Counted from the stretch's first letter, positions 50,900-60,153 are shown. The stretch: DNA of 64,000 nucleotides from Microbacterium sediminis (GCF_004564075.1 NZ_CP038256.1:62001-126000); one strand, 5' to 3'. Numbers and translations: made by a program. Notes: a model not told the origin generated them from the letters alone.

Positions 50900-50905
50900 T
50901 AACCT
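50900..50905 (+). promoter_or_regulatory. -10 element, leaderless start of lyase 1
   Basis: TAACCT ends 7 nt before the GTG at 50913. Confidence 0.5.
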
Positions 50906-50912
50906 CGGGAAC

Positions 50913-52301
50913 GTGTCCAGAATCCCGTCGATCTCCGATGTCGCCGGCGAGGCCAGCAGATTCACGGACTACAGCGTTCCCGATGCGGGGATCCGAGCGA
51001 TCTACACGCAGGAGAGCATCTGGCAGGCCTGGCTCGACGTCGAGGTCGCGCTCGCGCAGGCCGAGGCGGAGCTCGGCATCGTGCCGGCCGACGCGGCGCG
51101 GCGCATCACCGAGGTCGCCAGGCTCGAGAATCTCGACCTCGACCGCGTCGTCGCCGACATGCGCATCCAGGGCCACCCCCTCATGCCGCTCATCGAGGAG
51201 CTCGTGCGGGTGGCGGGCGATCACGCCGGCGGCTGGGTGCACTGGGGCGCCACGACCCAGAACATCACCCAGTCCGGCAACGCGATCCTCATCAAGCGGG
51301 CCCACCGGATCATCAACCAGCTCGTGCTCGACTGCCTCGGGGCGATGGCCGACCTCGCCGAGCGCTCCGCGACGATGATCATGCCGGGCCGCACCCACGG
51401 CCAGCACGCCGTGCCGATCACCTTCGGCGTGAAGGTGGCCACGTGGATCGACGACTTCCTGCGCGGCCACGATCGCATCCGCCGCGGCGTGCAGCCGTGC
51501 CTGCGCGTGATGACGGCCGGCGCCGTCGGCACCTACGCCTCGCTCGGCGCGCTGGGCCCCAAGGTGCAGCAGCGCGTGGCCGAGAAGCTGCGCCTCGAGC
51601 CGATGCCCGTGCCCTCGCGCGCGCTACTGTCGCCGCAGTCGGCCTACATCACCGATCTCGCGCTGCTCGCCTCGTGCGCCGGGCGCATCGCGATCGAGAT
51701 CGAGACGGGCATGCAGACGGAGTTCGGCGAGGTGTCGGAGCCGGTGCCCGAGGGATCGGTCGGCAGCTCGACCATGCCGCACAAGCGCAACCCCAAGCTG
51801 TGCGCCGATGTGCTCGACCTCTCCGCGCAGGTGCGGGGCCTCGCGCCCGAGGCCATGGGCGCGATCGTGCACCCGCACGAGGCCGACGGCGGCGCCACCG
51901 CGAAGCTCGAGGCGATCATGGCGGCCGCCCTCATCGCGATGGGCGACATGCTCATGCGCCTGAAGATCGTGCTCGAGGGCCTGGAGCTCTTCCCCGACCG
52001 CATGAAGCGCAACCTCGAGCTCAGCGGCAACATGATCGGCTCCGAGGCCGTGATGCTGGCCCTCGGCGAGGAGATCGGGCGCGACGAGGCGCACCGCATC
52101 GTCTACGAGATCGCGATGCAGGCGATCAAGACCGAGGAGGACGACTTCGAGGAGCTCCTCATCGACGACGAGCGCGTCGCCGGCGCGCTCTCGGCGCCGC
52201 AGATCCGCGAGTTGCTCGATCCCACCAAGCACGTCGGCCTCTCGCCGGAGATCGCCCGGCAGGCCGCGTGGCGGGCCCGCGAGGCCGTCGCCGGTCGCTG
52301 A
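50913..52301 (+). CDS. Fumarase/aspartase-superfamily lyase 1
   Basis: This 462-residue protein has the three conserved regions of the superfamily: GWVHWGATTQNITQSG (about residue 108), GRTHGQHAVPITFG (about residue 160) and the mobile signature loop VGSSTMPHKRNPKL (about residue 285), with the catalytic Ser in GSS. The overall pattern is nearest to adenylosuccinate lyase and carboxymuconate cycloisomerase relatives. Such enzymes split C-N or C-O bonds, usually releasing fumarate. It has a close paralog at 57592 inside the ABC operon. No purine or beta-ketoadipate genes are adjacent. Confidence 0.88.
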   Translation: MSRIPSISDVAGEASRFTDYSVPDAGIRAIYTQESIWQAWLDVEVALAQAEAELGIVPADAARRITEVARLENLDLDRVVADMRIQGHPLMPLIEELVRVAGDHAGGWVHWGATTQNITQSGNAILIKRAHRIINQLVLDCLGAMADLAERSATMIMPGRTHGQHAVPITFGVKVATWIDDFLRGHDRIRRGVQPCLRVMTAGAVGTYASLGALGPKVQQRVAEKLRLEPMPVPSRALLSPQSAYITDLALLASCAGRIAIEIETGMQTEFGEVSEPVPEGSVGSSTMPHKRNPKLCADVLDLSAQVRGLAPEAMGAIVHPHEADGGATAKLEAIMAAALIAMGDMLMRLKIVLEGLELFPDRMKRNLELSGNMIGSEAVMLALGEEIGRDEAHRIVYEIAMQAIKTEEDDFEELLIDDERVAGALSAPQIRELLDPTKHVGLSPEIARQAAWRAREAVAGR

Positions 52302-52330
52302 CCCGGGGCGTGCGAGCGCAGCGCCCGCAT

Positions 52331-52386
52331 GCGCCGAGACAGCACGCCTGCGCCGAAACAGCAGGTGGTGCACGCTGTCTCGGCGC
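52331..52386. repeat. Inverted repeat cluster built on GCGCCGAGACAGC
   Basis: GCGCCGAGACAGC (52331-52343) and its complement (52374-52386) form a perfect 13-bp stem. A third copy with one change (GCGCCGAAACAGC) lies in the loop and a fourth partial copy follows (CAGTCTCGGCG). The block fills the gap between lyase 1 and the LacI gene and could terminate lyase 1 transcription. Confidence 0.65.
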
Positions 52387-52455
52387 GAACATGCAGTCTC
52401 GGCGAGAAGGGACCACCGCAGACCGATCCGAACATGCGAGCGCGCCGCGACCGCC

Positions 52456-52461
52456 TACGCT
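52456..52461 (+). promoter_or_regulatory. -10 element, leaderless start of the LacI gene
   Basis: TACGCT ends 6 nt before the GTG at 52468. Confidence 0.55.
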
Positions 52462-52467
52462 GAGCGC

Positions 52468-53484
52468 GTGGGCAAGAAGCGAGTGACGCTGCGCGACGTG
52501 GCGCAGGCGGCGGGGGTGTCGCGCACGACGGCGTCCAACGTGATCGCCGAGACCGGCCGCGTCTCGGACGAGACGCGCGAGCGGGTGCGGGCGGTCATGG
52601 CCGAGCTCGGCTACGTGTACCACCAGGCGGCCGGGTCGCTGCGGCGCCAGTCATCGCGCAGCGTGGGCGTGGTGGTCACGAACATCCATCGCCCCCACTA
52701 CGGCGAGATGCTCGTCGGGCTGGAGTCCACCTTCACCGACGCCGGCTACACGCTGCTGATGGTCTCGACCATGGACCGCGTCGACCGGCAGCGCCGGGCG
52801 CTCGAGACGCTGCGCGAACACGACGTCGCGGGCGTGGCGATCATCCCGGCCACGGGGAGCGATGCGGGGCTCATCGACGAGCTGCGGGCGTGGGGCGTGC
52901 CGAGCGCGTTCGTGAGCCGCCACGTGCTCGGCGCCGAGCACCCGTACATCGGCGTCGACAACGCGCGCGGCGCGTACCTCGCGGCCCGGCACCTGCTCGA
53001 CCACGGCTGCCGGCGGATCGCCTACATCGGCAGCGTCGACGGCGTCTCGTCGCGCGTGGAGCGGATCGAGGGCGCCCGACGCGCGATCGCCGACAGCGGG
53101 CTGGACGTCGCGTTCGCCGAGGTCGAGGGCGAGCCGACGGCCGAGGGCGGTCAGGTGGCGGCACTGCGGCTGCTGGCCGAGGACGAGCTGCCCGACGGCG
53201 TGATCTGCCACGGCGATCTCGTGGCGCTGGGCTTCGGGCGCGCGCTGCAGGACGCCGGCCTCGACGGCCGCGTGCGCGTGATCGGCTACGACGGCCTCGG
53301 GCAGACGGCGTTCTGGGCGCCGGCGCTGACGACCGTCGACCAGCACGCCGGCGAGCTCGGCGCCCAGGCGGCGCGCGCGCTCATCGAGGCGATCGAGCGC
53401 GGCGGCCCCGTGGCGTCGCACCTGCTCGAGCCGCGCCTGATCGTGCGGGAGTCGTGCGGCGCGCACCCCGTGTCCGGATCGTGA
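52468..53484 (+). CDS. LacI family transcriptional regulator
   Basis: This 338-residue protein starts with a LacI helix-turn-helix and hinge (VTLRDVAQAAGVSRTTASNV, then LRRQSSRSVGVVVTNIHRP) and a ribose-binding-like effector domain ending VASHLLEPRLIVRESCG. LacI proteins bind small, often sugar or carboxylate, ligands and repress nearby transport genes. Two perfect TGGATCGATCCA palindromes directly downstream, on both sides of the next promoter, are its likely sites. The GTG start is leaderless-like. Confidence 0.92.
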   Translation: MGKKRVTLRDVAQAAGVSRTTASNVIAETGRVSDETRERVRAVMAELGYVYHQAAGSLRRQSSRSVGVVVTNIHRPHYGEMLVGLESTFTDAGYTLLMVSTMDRVDRQRRALETLREHDVAGVAIIPATGSDAGLIDELRAWGVPSAFVSRHVLGAEHPYIGVDNARGAYLAARHLLDHGCRRIAYIGSVDGVSSRVERIEGARRAIADSGLDVAFAEVEGEPTAEGGQVAALRLLAEDELPDGVICHGDLVALGFGRALQDAGLDGRVRVIGYDGLGQTAFWAPALTTVDQHAGELGAQAARALIEAIERGGPVASHLLEPRLIVRESCGAHPVSGS

Positions 53485-53488
53485 CTGG

Positions 53489-53500
53489 TGGATCGATCCA
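53489..53500. promoter_or_regulatory. LacI-type operator O1
   Basis: Perfect palindrome TGGATCGATCCA just after the LacI stop and upstream of the TAGGGT -10 hexamer (53509-53514) of the ABC importer operon. Confidence 0.75.
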
Positions 53501-53508
53501 GCAGCCGG

Positions 53509-53514
53509 TAGGGT
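53509..53514 (+). promoter_or_regulatory. -10 hexamer of the ABC importer operon
   Basis: TAGGGT lies between the two LacI-type palindromes, so bound repressor would cover it from both sides. Confidence 0.5.
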
Positions 53515-53521
53515 CACGTGG

Positions 53522-53533
53522 TGGATCGATCCA
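53522..53533. promoter_or_regulatory. LacI-type operator O2
   Basis: A second perfect TGGATCGATCCA, 33 bp (about three helical turns) downstream of O1, near the expected transcript start of the binding-protein gene. Confidence 0.75.
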
Positions 53534-53612
53534 TCATGGGGTCGACGACACCGCAGGACCCAGGATCGACGACCGATCCGCACTCACCTCGCGCCAAAGG
53601 GGGCACCAGGAC

Positions 53613-54674
53613 ATGAACCGCAAGATCCTTGCTGCGACGGCAACGACCGTCGCCCTCGGGCTCGCTCTCACCGGCTGCGGGCTGCAGCCCGCCGGCGGCG
53701 GCGACGCCCCGAGCGGCGACAGCTCGGCCGAGCCGAAGGGCACCGTCACCATCTACTCGCCGCGCCCGGCGGCGATCACCGACGAGATCATCCCGATGTT
53801 CGAGGAGGCCTCCGGCTACGACGTGCAGCTGGTCACGCTCGGTGCCGCCGAGGTCGCCGACCGCGTGCGCGCCGAGGCGAGCAACCCGCAGGCCGACGTG
53901 TGGTGGGGCGGCACGCCCTCGCTGTTCACCCCGGCCGCCAACGAGGACCTCATCGAGCCGTGGGGCGAGCCCGTGCTCGAGGCCGTGAAGGACGAGTACC
54001 AGTTCGACGACGACAAGTGGGTGGCCGAGATGCTGCAGCTGCAGCTGATCGCCTACAACACCGAGATGATGGACGAGGCCGACGCGCCCCACGACTGGGA
54101 CGACCTGATCGACCCGACGTACAAGGATCAGATCATCATCCGCGACGTCGCCGCTTCGGGCACGATGCGCGCCATCTACGCGGCCATGATCGCCCGGTTC
54201 TACGAGGAGGACGGCTCGCCCGACCGCGGCTACGAGTGGCTCAAGGCGCTCGATGCCAACACCAAGGCGTACGCGGCCAACCCCGAGGACCTGTACCTGC
54301 GCCTGGAGCGCCAGGAGGCTCCGATCACCCTCTGGAACCACCAGGACATCATGGCCCAGGCCGCCCAGGGTGCCGCGTTCGACATCATCGAGCCGGAATC
54401 GGGATCGCCGATCAACACCGACGGCATCGCGAAGATCGCCGGCGGCCCGAACCCGGAGGGCGCCGAGGCGTTCGCGGAGTTCATCTTCAGCCAGGAGACG
54501 CAGGAGTGGCTGATCAACAACGCGTTCCAGATCCCCACGGTCGACGTCGAGTCGGAGCCCGAGTGGCTCTCGGAGCTCACCCGCAACGAGCTCGAGTACG
54601 ACAAGGCGCTCGTGGCCGAGCACGAGACCGAGTGGATCGAGTACTGGGCCGAGAACATCAAGGACCAGGGCTGA
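53613..54674 (+). CDS. ABC importer substrate-binding lipoprotein (Fbp-type)
   Basis: This 353-residue protein has a lipoprotein signal ending ALTGC (Cys about residue 22) and the mature start GTVTIYSPRPAAITDEIIPMFEEASGYDV (about residues 43-71), typical of the iron/aminoethylphosphonate/organic-anion binding group. Repeated Trp/Tyr residues (VWWGGTPSLF, TLWNHQD) could line the ligand pocket. It is the first gene of the operon controlled by the two LacI-type palindromes. A strong hairpin follows its stop, which would raise its expression over the membrane components. Confidence 0.88.
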   Translation: MNRKILAATATTVALGLALTGCGLQPAGGGDAPSGDSSAEPKGTVTIYSPRPAAITDEIIPMFEEASGYDVQLVTLGAAEVADRVRAEASNPQADVWWGGTPSLFTPAANEDLIEPWGEPVLEAVKDEYQFDDDKWVAEMLQLQLIAYNTEMMDEADAPHDWDDLIDPTYKDQIIIRDVAASGTMRAIYAAMIARFYEEDGSPDRGYEWLKALDANTKAYAANPEDLYLRLERQEAPITLWNHQDIMAQAAQGAAFDIIEPESGSPINTDGIAKIAGGPNPEGAEAFAEFIFSQETQEWLINNAFQIPTVDVESEPEWLSELTRNELEYDKALVAEHETEWIEYWAENIKDQG

Positions 54675-54687
54675 TCCGATGATCCCC

Positions 54688-54715
54688 GCCCCGGCCGGAG
54701 CGATCCGGCCGGGGC
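54688..54715 (+). terminator. Intra-operon hairpin after the binding-protein gene
   Basis: A perfect 12-bp GC-rich stem (GCCCCGGCCGGA and its complement, loop GCGA) lies between the binding-protein stop and the ATPase start. It probably acts as a partial terminator or mRNA-stabilising structure. Confidence 0.65.
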
Positions 54716-54749
54716 ACCCTTTCCCGAGCATCCAGAGACGAGGCAGCAC

Positions 54750-55823
54750 GTGATCCCGATCCACCTCGACGGCGTCAGCAAGACCTACGGCGAGCAGGCC
54801 GGGGCGCGCCCGACCGTCACCGTCGACATCACCGTGGAGGCGGGCGAGTTCTTCACGCTCCTGGGCCCGTCGGGCTGCGGCAAGTCGACGCTGCTGCGCA
54901 TGATCGCGGGGTTCGTGGCACCCACCGCCGGGGCGATCCGCTTCGGCGACAAGGACGTCACCCGCACGCCCGCCCACAAGCGCGGCATCGGCATGGTGTT
55001 CCAGAACTACGCGCTGTTCCCGCACATGACCGTCGCCGACAACGTGGCGTACGGCCTGCGGCTGCGCAACGTGGCCAAGGCCGAGCGCACCGCCAAGGTC
55101 GACAAGGCGCTCGAGCGCGTGGGGCTGGCCGGCTACGGCAAGCGGCGCATCGACCAGCTCTCCGGCGGCCAGCAGCAGCGGGTCGCGCTCGCCCGCGCCA
55201 TCGTGATCGAGCCCGAGGTGCTGCTGCTCGACGAGCCGCTGTCGAACCTCGACGCCAAGCTGCGCGAAGAGACGCGCATGCAGATCCGCGAGGTGCAGAA
55301 GGCCGCCGCCACCACGGCCATCTACGTCACGCACGACCAGTCCGAGGCGATGGCCATGAGCGACCGGATCGCCGTGCTCGCCGACGGCCGCGCGCACCAG
55401 GTCGACACGCCCCGCAAGATCTACGCCGAGCCCGCCACGGCGTTCGTGGCCCGCTTCATCGGCCGCAGCAACGTGGTGCCGGCCACCGTCGTCTCCGCCG
55501 AGGCCGACACCGCCACGGTGCGGATCGCCGACAGCGACGTGATCGTGCGCCGCCACCCCGACGTGCCCGTCGGGCCGGGGCAGGCGGTGGAGATCTCGCT
55601 GCGGCCCGAGGCGCTGCGCGTGGTGGGCGAGGCCGAGGCCACGCTGCACGGCGTCGTGTCGACGCTGGAGTTCCTCGGTTCCACGGCGATGCTCGACGTC
55701 GACCTGGCCGGCTCCACCGTGGCCGTCTCGACGCCCGACATCGACGTGGCGCAGGGCTCGCGCATCGGGCTCGCCGTCGATCCGCGGGCCGGCTGGCTCA
55801 TCCCCGAATCGGCGGACGTCTGA
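54750..55823 (+). CDS. ABC importer ATP-binding protein
   Basis: This 357-residue ATPase has Walker A GPSGCGKST (about residue 40), signature LSGGQQQR, Walker B VLLLDEPLSN, switch His VTHDQ and a C-terminal TOBE domain (ISLRPEALRVV) as in PotA/FbpC. The GTG start has GAGG 6 nt upstream. Its stop overlaps the permease start (TGATG). It energises the importer with the fused permease. Confidence 0.93.
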   Translation: MIPIHLDGVSKTYGEQAGARPTVTVDITVEAGEFFTLLGPSGCGKSTLLRMIAGFVAPTAGAIRFGDKDVTRTPAHKRGIGMVFQNYALFPHMTVADNVAYGLRLRNVAKAERTAKVDKALERVGLAGYGKRRIDQLSGGQQQRVALARAIVIEPEVLLLDEPLSNLDAKLREETRMQIREVQKAAATTAIYVTHDQSEAMAMSDRIAVLADGRAHQVDTPRKIYAEPATAFVARFIGRSNVVPATVVSAEADTATVRIADSDVIVRRHPDVPVGPGQAVEISLRPEALRVVGEAEATLHGVVSTLEFLGSTAMLDVDLAGSTVAVSTPDIDVAQGSRIGLAVDPRAGWLIPESADV

Positions 55824-57595
55824 TGAGCGGCACCGTGCAGACCGAGACCGAGGTCGTCGCGCTCGAGCACGTCGGCCCGGCCCGCCGCGGCCGCAAGCGC
55901 CTGACCCCGGGCGAGCGCTTTATCGTGTTCCTCGCGCTGCCGATCTTCGCCGTCGTGCTGTTCTTCGTCGTGCTGCCCATGCTGCAGACGGCCGTCAACA
56001 GCACCGGCGGCGCGGGCTTCCTCGACAACTACGCGTCGTTCCTGTCTGGCTCGACCAGCCGATCGCTGTGGACCTCGGTGTGGATCTCGCTGGCCACCGT
56101 CGCGATCTGCGCCGTCGTGGGCACGGCACTGGCCGTGCTGCTGACGCGCTTCGACTTCCCCGGGCGCCGCCTGCTCGACGTCATCTCGGTGCTGCCGCTC
56201 GCGCTGCCGTCGCTGATCGGCGCGCTGGCCTTCACGCTGCTTTACAACGAGACGGGCATCTTCCCGCGGGCGCTCGAGCAGCTCACGGGCATCGACGCCG
56301 GCGTCGTGTCGGTCACGGGCGTGAGCGGCGTGCTGCTCGTGCACGTGCTCACGATGTACCCGTACTTCTACCTCTCGGTCTCGGCCGGCCTGGCGGGCAT
56401 GGACACCTCGCTCGAGGAGGCCGCCGCGGGGCTCGGGGCGCCGAAGTGGAAGGTGTGGCTCACGGTCGTGCTGCCGATGCTGACTCCGGCGATGGTGGCC
56501 GGCGCGCTGCTGACGTTCATGACGTCGATGGCCTCGTTCACCGCGCCGCAGCTGTACGGCGTCTCCATGCTCACCAACCGGATCGTCGAGACCCGCGTGA
56601 GCGGCAACTACGAGCTGGCGTCGGCGCAGGCCACGGTGCTCGCCGTCGTCTCGATCGTCTTCCTCTTCCTGATGCGCTGGTACCAGGGCCGCCAGACCTA
56701 CCGCAGCCTGTCGAAGGGCATCCAGCGGGGCCGCACCAAGACCAGGGGCTGGCGATCCGTGCTGGCGGGGCTCGTGAGCCTCGTGCTCGCGGCCGTGCTC
56801 GTCGCGCCCGTGGCGGTGATCATCCTCGTGTCGTTCTCGAAGAACCGCACGTGGACCACGCAGGTGCTGCCGCCCGAGTACACGCTCGAGAACTACCTGT
56901 CGATCTTCACCGACCCGGATGCCTTCCTGCCGATCAACGTGTCGCTGCAGATGGCGTTCTTCGCGACGATCGCGGCGGTGGTCATCGGCGGGGCCGCGGC
57001 GTGGATCATCTCGCGCTGGCCGCTGCGGCGCGGCAAGGGCGTGCTCGACGCCATGGTGATGCTGCCGTGGGCCCTGCCCGGCACGGTCATCGGCGTGAAC
57101 ATCGCCACGGCGTTCGCCTCGCCGACGCCCACGAACTTCGGGCTCGTGCTCATCGGCACGCTGTTCATCCTCCCGGTGGCGTACTTCGTGCGGTACATCC
57201 CGCTCGTCTTCCGCGAGACGACCGCATCGATCGACACGATCGATCCGTCGGTCGACGAGGCGGCGCAGTCGCTCGGCGCCTCGCCGCTGCGCTCGATCGT
57301 GACGGTCATCATGCCGCTCGTGTGGAAGGGCCTGCTGGCGGGTGCGCTGCTGGCGTTCATCGACGGCGTCGGGGAGTACGTGGCCTCGGCGGTGGTGTAC
57401 CCCGCCGGGTTCCCGCCGATGTCGATCGAGATCTACAACCGCATCTACTCGAGCGACTTCGGCTCGGCGGCGGCGTACGGCTCGCTGCAGATCGCGATCA
57501 TCTTCGTCGTGCTGCTCGTCATGAACCTGCTCGAGCGCGGGCCGAAGGGCGACGACTCGACGCCGGTCGTCGCCGCGGCCGCCGGGGTGCGATGA
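55823..57595 (+). CDS. ABC importer permease, two fused transmembrane domains
   Basis: This 590-residue protein contains two permease halves (about residues 75-285 and 340-570) with EAA loops DTSLEEAAAGLGAPKWKVW and SVDEAAQSLGASPLRSIV. A short cytoplasmic N terminus of about 30 residues precedes the first helix. Fused permeases match the Fbp-type binding protein. It overlaps both neighbours by a few bases, so ATPase, permease and lyase 2 are translated as a coupled set. Confidence 0.9.
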   Translation: MSGTVQTETEVVALEHVGPARRGRKRLTPGERFIVFLALPIFAVVLFFVVLPMLQTAVNSTGGAGFLDNYASFLSGSTSRSLWTSVWISLATVAICAVVGTALAVLLTRFDFPGRRLLDVISVLPLALPSLIGALAFTLLYNETGIFPRALEQLTGIDAGVVSVTGVSGVLLVHVLTMYPYFYLSVSAGLAGMDTSLEEAAAGLGAPKWKVWLTVVLPMLTPAMVAGALLTFMTSMASFTAPQLYGVSMLTNRIVETRVSGNYELASAQATVLAVVSIVFLFLMRWYQGRQTYRSLSKGIQRGRTKTRGWRSVLAGLVSLVLAAVLVAPVAVIILVSFSKNRTWTTQVLPPEYTLENYLSIFTDPDAFLPINVSLQMAFFATIAAVVIGGAAAWIISRWPLRRGKGVLDAMVMLPWALPGTVIGVNIATAFASPTPTNFGLVLIGTLFILPVAYFVRYIPLVFRETTASIDTIDPSVDEAAQSLGASPLRSIVTVIMPLVWKGLLAGALLAFIDGVGEYVASAVVYPAGFPPMSIEIYNRIYSSDFGSAAAYGSLQIAIIFVVLLVMNLLERGPKGDDSTPVVAAAAGVR

Positions 57596-58986
57596 GCGCG
57601 CTGGAGGCGCCGCTCGACCGCACGATCGCCGAGATCGTCGGGGAGACCGCGCGGTTCACCGATCACCGCGTGCCCGACGCCGGCATCCGCGCGCTGTTCT
57701 CGGAGCGCAGCGTGTGGCAGGCGCGGCTCGATGTCGAGGCCGCGCTCGCGCGCGCGGAGGCGCGCCTCGGGATCATCCCGGAGGCCGCCGCCGCGCGGAT
57801 CGCGGCGTGCGCGCGGGTCGAGGCGCTCGACGCCGATCGCATCGCCGCCGCCACCCGCGTGCAGGCGCACGCCCTCGTGCCGCTCGTGGAGGAGCTCACC
57901 CGCGTGGTGGGCGGGGACGCCGCCGGCTGGGTGCACTGGGGCGCGACGACGCAGAACATCATGCAGACGGGCATGGCGCTGCTCATCCGCGACGCGCACG
58001 CGATCGTCGTCGCGCTGATACGCGACTGCCTGCGTGCCCTGGCCGATCTCGCCGATCGCTCGGCCGAGATGATCATGCCCGGCCGCACCCACGGCCAGCA
58101 CGCCGTGCCGATCACGTTCGGCCTCAAGGCCGCCACCTGGATCGACGACCTGCTGCGCGCGCTGGACCGGCTGGACCGCGGCGTCGAGCCCTGCCTGCGC
58201 GTGATGATGGGCGGCGCCGTGGGCAGCTTCGCCTCGCTCGGCGATCGCGGCCCCGAGGTGCAGGCCCTCGTGGCCGAGGACCTCGGGCTGGGCGCGATGC
58301 CGATCCCGTCGCGCGCCGTGCTCTCGCCGCAGTCCGGGTACGTGGTCGACCTGGCGCTGCTCGCGGCCGTCTGCGCGCGCGTGGCGGTGGAGGTCGAGAC
58401 CCTCATGGGCACGGAGTTCGGCGAGGTGTCGGAGCCCGTGCCGCCGGGCTCGGTGGGCAGCTCCACCATGCCGCACAAGCGCAACCCCAAGCTCGCGCCC
58501 GACATGATCGAGCTCTCCGCGCAGATCCGCGCCCTCGCGCCCGAGGCGGTGCAGGCCCTCATCCACCCGCACGAGGCCGACAGCGGCGCCACGGCCGCGC
58601 TCGACGGCGCGATCGAGGAGGCGCTCGTGAAGACGGGCGACCTGCTCGTGCGGCTGCGCATCGTGGTCACGGGCCTGGAGCTCTTCCCGGCCCGCATGCG
58701 CCGCAACCTGCAGCTGAGCGGATCAATGCTGGGCTCCGAGTCGGTGATGCTGGCCCTGGGCGAGCGGATCGGACGCGAGGAGGCGCACCGCATCGTCTAC
58801 GAGCACGCCATGCGCGCCGCGACCGAGGGCCTGCCGTTCCAGGAGCTGCTCGTGGCCGATCCGCGCGTGACCGGGCACCTCGGCGCCGAGCGGGTGGCGG
58901 CGCTGCTGGATCCCTCGGCCCACATCGGCCTCTCGCCGCGGCTGGCGCGCGAGGCGGCCGAGCGGGCCCGGGCCGCCGCGGGCTGA
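57592..58986 (+). CDS. Fumarase/aspartase-superfamily lyase 2 (paralog of lyase 1)
   Basis: This 464-residue paralog of lyase 1 shares long identical stretches such as GRTHGQHAVPITFG, GEVSEPVP and VGSSTMPHKRNPKL, and the HWGATTQNI region. Its start overlaps the permease stop (ATG within GCGATGA), which makes it a functional partner of the importer. Together this suggests that the imported compound is a substrate for cleavage, probably with fumarate release. Two diverged copies might act on two stereoisomers or successive bonds, or form a mixed tetramer; these are inferences. Confidence 0.88.
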   Translation: MSALEAPLDRTIAEIVGETARFTDHRVPDAGIRALFSERSVWQARLDVEAALARAEARLGIIPEAAAARIAACARVEALDADRIAAATRVQAHALVPLVEELTRVVGGDAAGWVHWGATTQNIMQTGMALLIRDAHAIVVALIRDCLRALADLADRSAEMIMPGRTHGQHAVPITFGLKAATWIDDLLRALDRLDRGVEPCLRVMMGGAVGSFASLGDRGPEVQALVAEDLGLGAMPIPSRAVLSPQSGYVVDLALLAAVCARVAVEVETLMGTEFGEVSEPVPPGSVGSSTMPHKRNPKLAPDMIELSAQIRALAPEAVQALIHPHEADSGATAALDGAIEEALVKTGDLLVRLRIVVTGLELFPARMRRNLQLSGSMLGSESVMLALGERIGREEAHRIVYEHAMRAATEGLPFQELLVADPRVTGHLGAERVAALLDPSAHIGLSPRLAREAAERARAAAG

Positions 58987-59082
58987 ACGTCCATCGGCTT
59001 GCGCGACCACCGCAACCCCCTTCGCGTCACGCGGCGTCATCCCCGCGCCGCACCCAGCCGCGGGCTTGAGAGGATGGACGGC

Positions 59083-60111
59083 ATGAACGCGATCCGACCC
59101 GATGCCGCCGCCGCGCGCGCCGTCTACGTGCTGCACGACAACCCGGAGTGGATCCCGCCGCTGCGCGAGGCCTTCGACGAGCTGGGCGTGCCGCTGGTGG
59201 AGTGGGTGCTGGAGGACGGATCGATCGATCTGACGGGCGTTCCGCCGCAGGGCGTGTTCTGGTCGCGGCTGTCGGCCTCGAGCCACACGCGCGAGCGGGC
59301 CCACGCCAAGGAGTACGCGCGCGCGGTGCTGCGCTGGCTCGAGGCGCACGGACGCCGCACGGTGAACGGCTCGTCGGTCGTGGAGATCGAGGTGTCGAAG
59401 GTGGTGCAGTACGCGCTGCTGCGCGCGGCCGGGTTCACGGTGCCGCAGACGATCGCGGTGTTCGGCCGCGCCGACCTCAAGGCCCGCGCGCGCGAGCTCG
59501 CCGTGCCGTTCATCACGAAGCACAACCAGGGCGGCAAGGGCCTCGGCGTGCGCAAGTTCGCCGACTACGACGAGTTCGACCGCTACGTCGACTCGGCGGA
59601 GTTCGAGGAGGCCTCGGACGGCATCACCCTGCTGCAGGAGTTCGTCGAATCGGCGGATCAGTCGATCACCCGCGCCGAGTTCGCGGGCGGGAAGTTCGTC
59701 TACGCGGTGCGGGTCGACACGTCGGCCGGGTCGTTCGAGCTGTGCCCGGCAGACGCCTGCCAGGTGGACTTCTCGGCGCTCGCCGTGTGCGCGGTGCCCG
59801 GAGCCGAGACCACCGAGGACGCCCAGGCCGCCGCCGACGCGGGGACCGCGCCGTTCCGCGAGCGCTTCGACATCGACGCCGACGATCCGCTCATCGTGCA
59901 GCTGGAGGCCTTCCTCGCGGCCCACCGGATCGAGATCGCCGGGGTCGAGTTCATCGAGAAGGCCGACGGCACCCGCGTGGTCTACGACGTCAACACGAAC
60001 ACGAACTACAACAGCGACGTCGAGGCGCTCACGAAGCGCTCCGCCCGCCTCGCGCTCGCCCGCTTCCTGGGCGCCGAGCTGGAGAAGGTGGCCGAGCCCG
60101 CGCTCGCCTGA
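59083..60111 (+). CDS. RimK-like ATP-grasp protein
   Basis: This 342-residue protein has ATP-grasp features: VPFITKHNQGGKGLGVR (ATP-binding Lys and glycine loop, about residues 141-157), LLQEFVESADQSITRAEF, and the metal-site end AGVEFIEKADGTRVVYDVNTNTNYN with Glu/Asn ligands. ATP-grasp ligases join a carboxylate to an amine or thiol through an acyl phosphate. AGAGGA lies 8 nt before the ATG. It is 96 nt downstream of lyase 2 with its own ribosome binding site, so membership of the lyase cluster is uncertain. Confidence 0.8.
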   Translation: MNAIRPDAAAARAVYVLHDNPEWIPPLREAFDELGVPLVEWVLEDGSIDLTGVPPQGVFWSRLSASSHTRERAHAKEYARAVLRWLEAHGRRTVNGSSVVEIEVSKVVQYALLRAAGFTVPQTIAVFGRADLKARARELAVPFITKHNQGGKGLGVRKFADYDEFDRYVDSAEFEEASDGITLLQEFVESADQSITRAEFAGGKFVYAVRVDTSAGSFELCPADACQVDFSALAVCAVPGAETTEDAQAAADAGTAPFRERFDIDADDPLIVQLEAFLAAHRIEIAGVEFIEKADGTRVVYDVNTNTNYNSDVEALTKRSARLALARFLGAELEKVAEPALA

Positions 60112-60153
60112 CCCGCGCGGGCGGCGGTCGCGGCGCCGTACCGCCGCCGTCCG

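Noticed and set aside
58999..59082. Longer N terminus for the ATP-grasp protein starting at 58999
   Set aside because: The extra 28 residues are arginine/proline-rich and unlike the family; the ATG at 59083 has AGAGGA at proper spacing.
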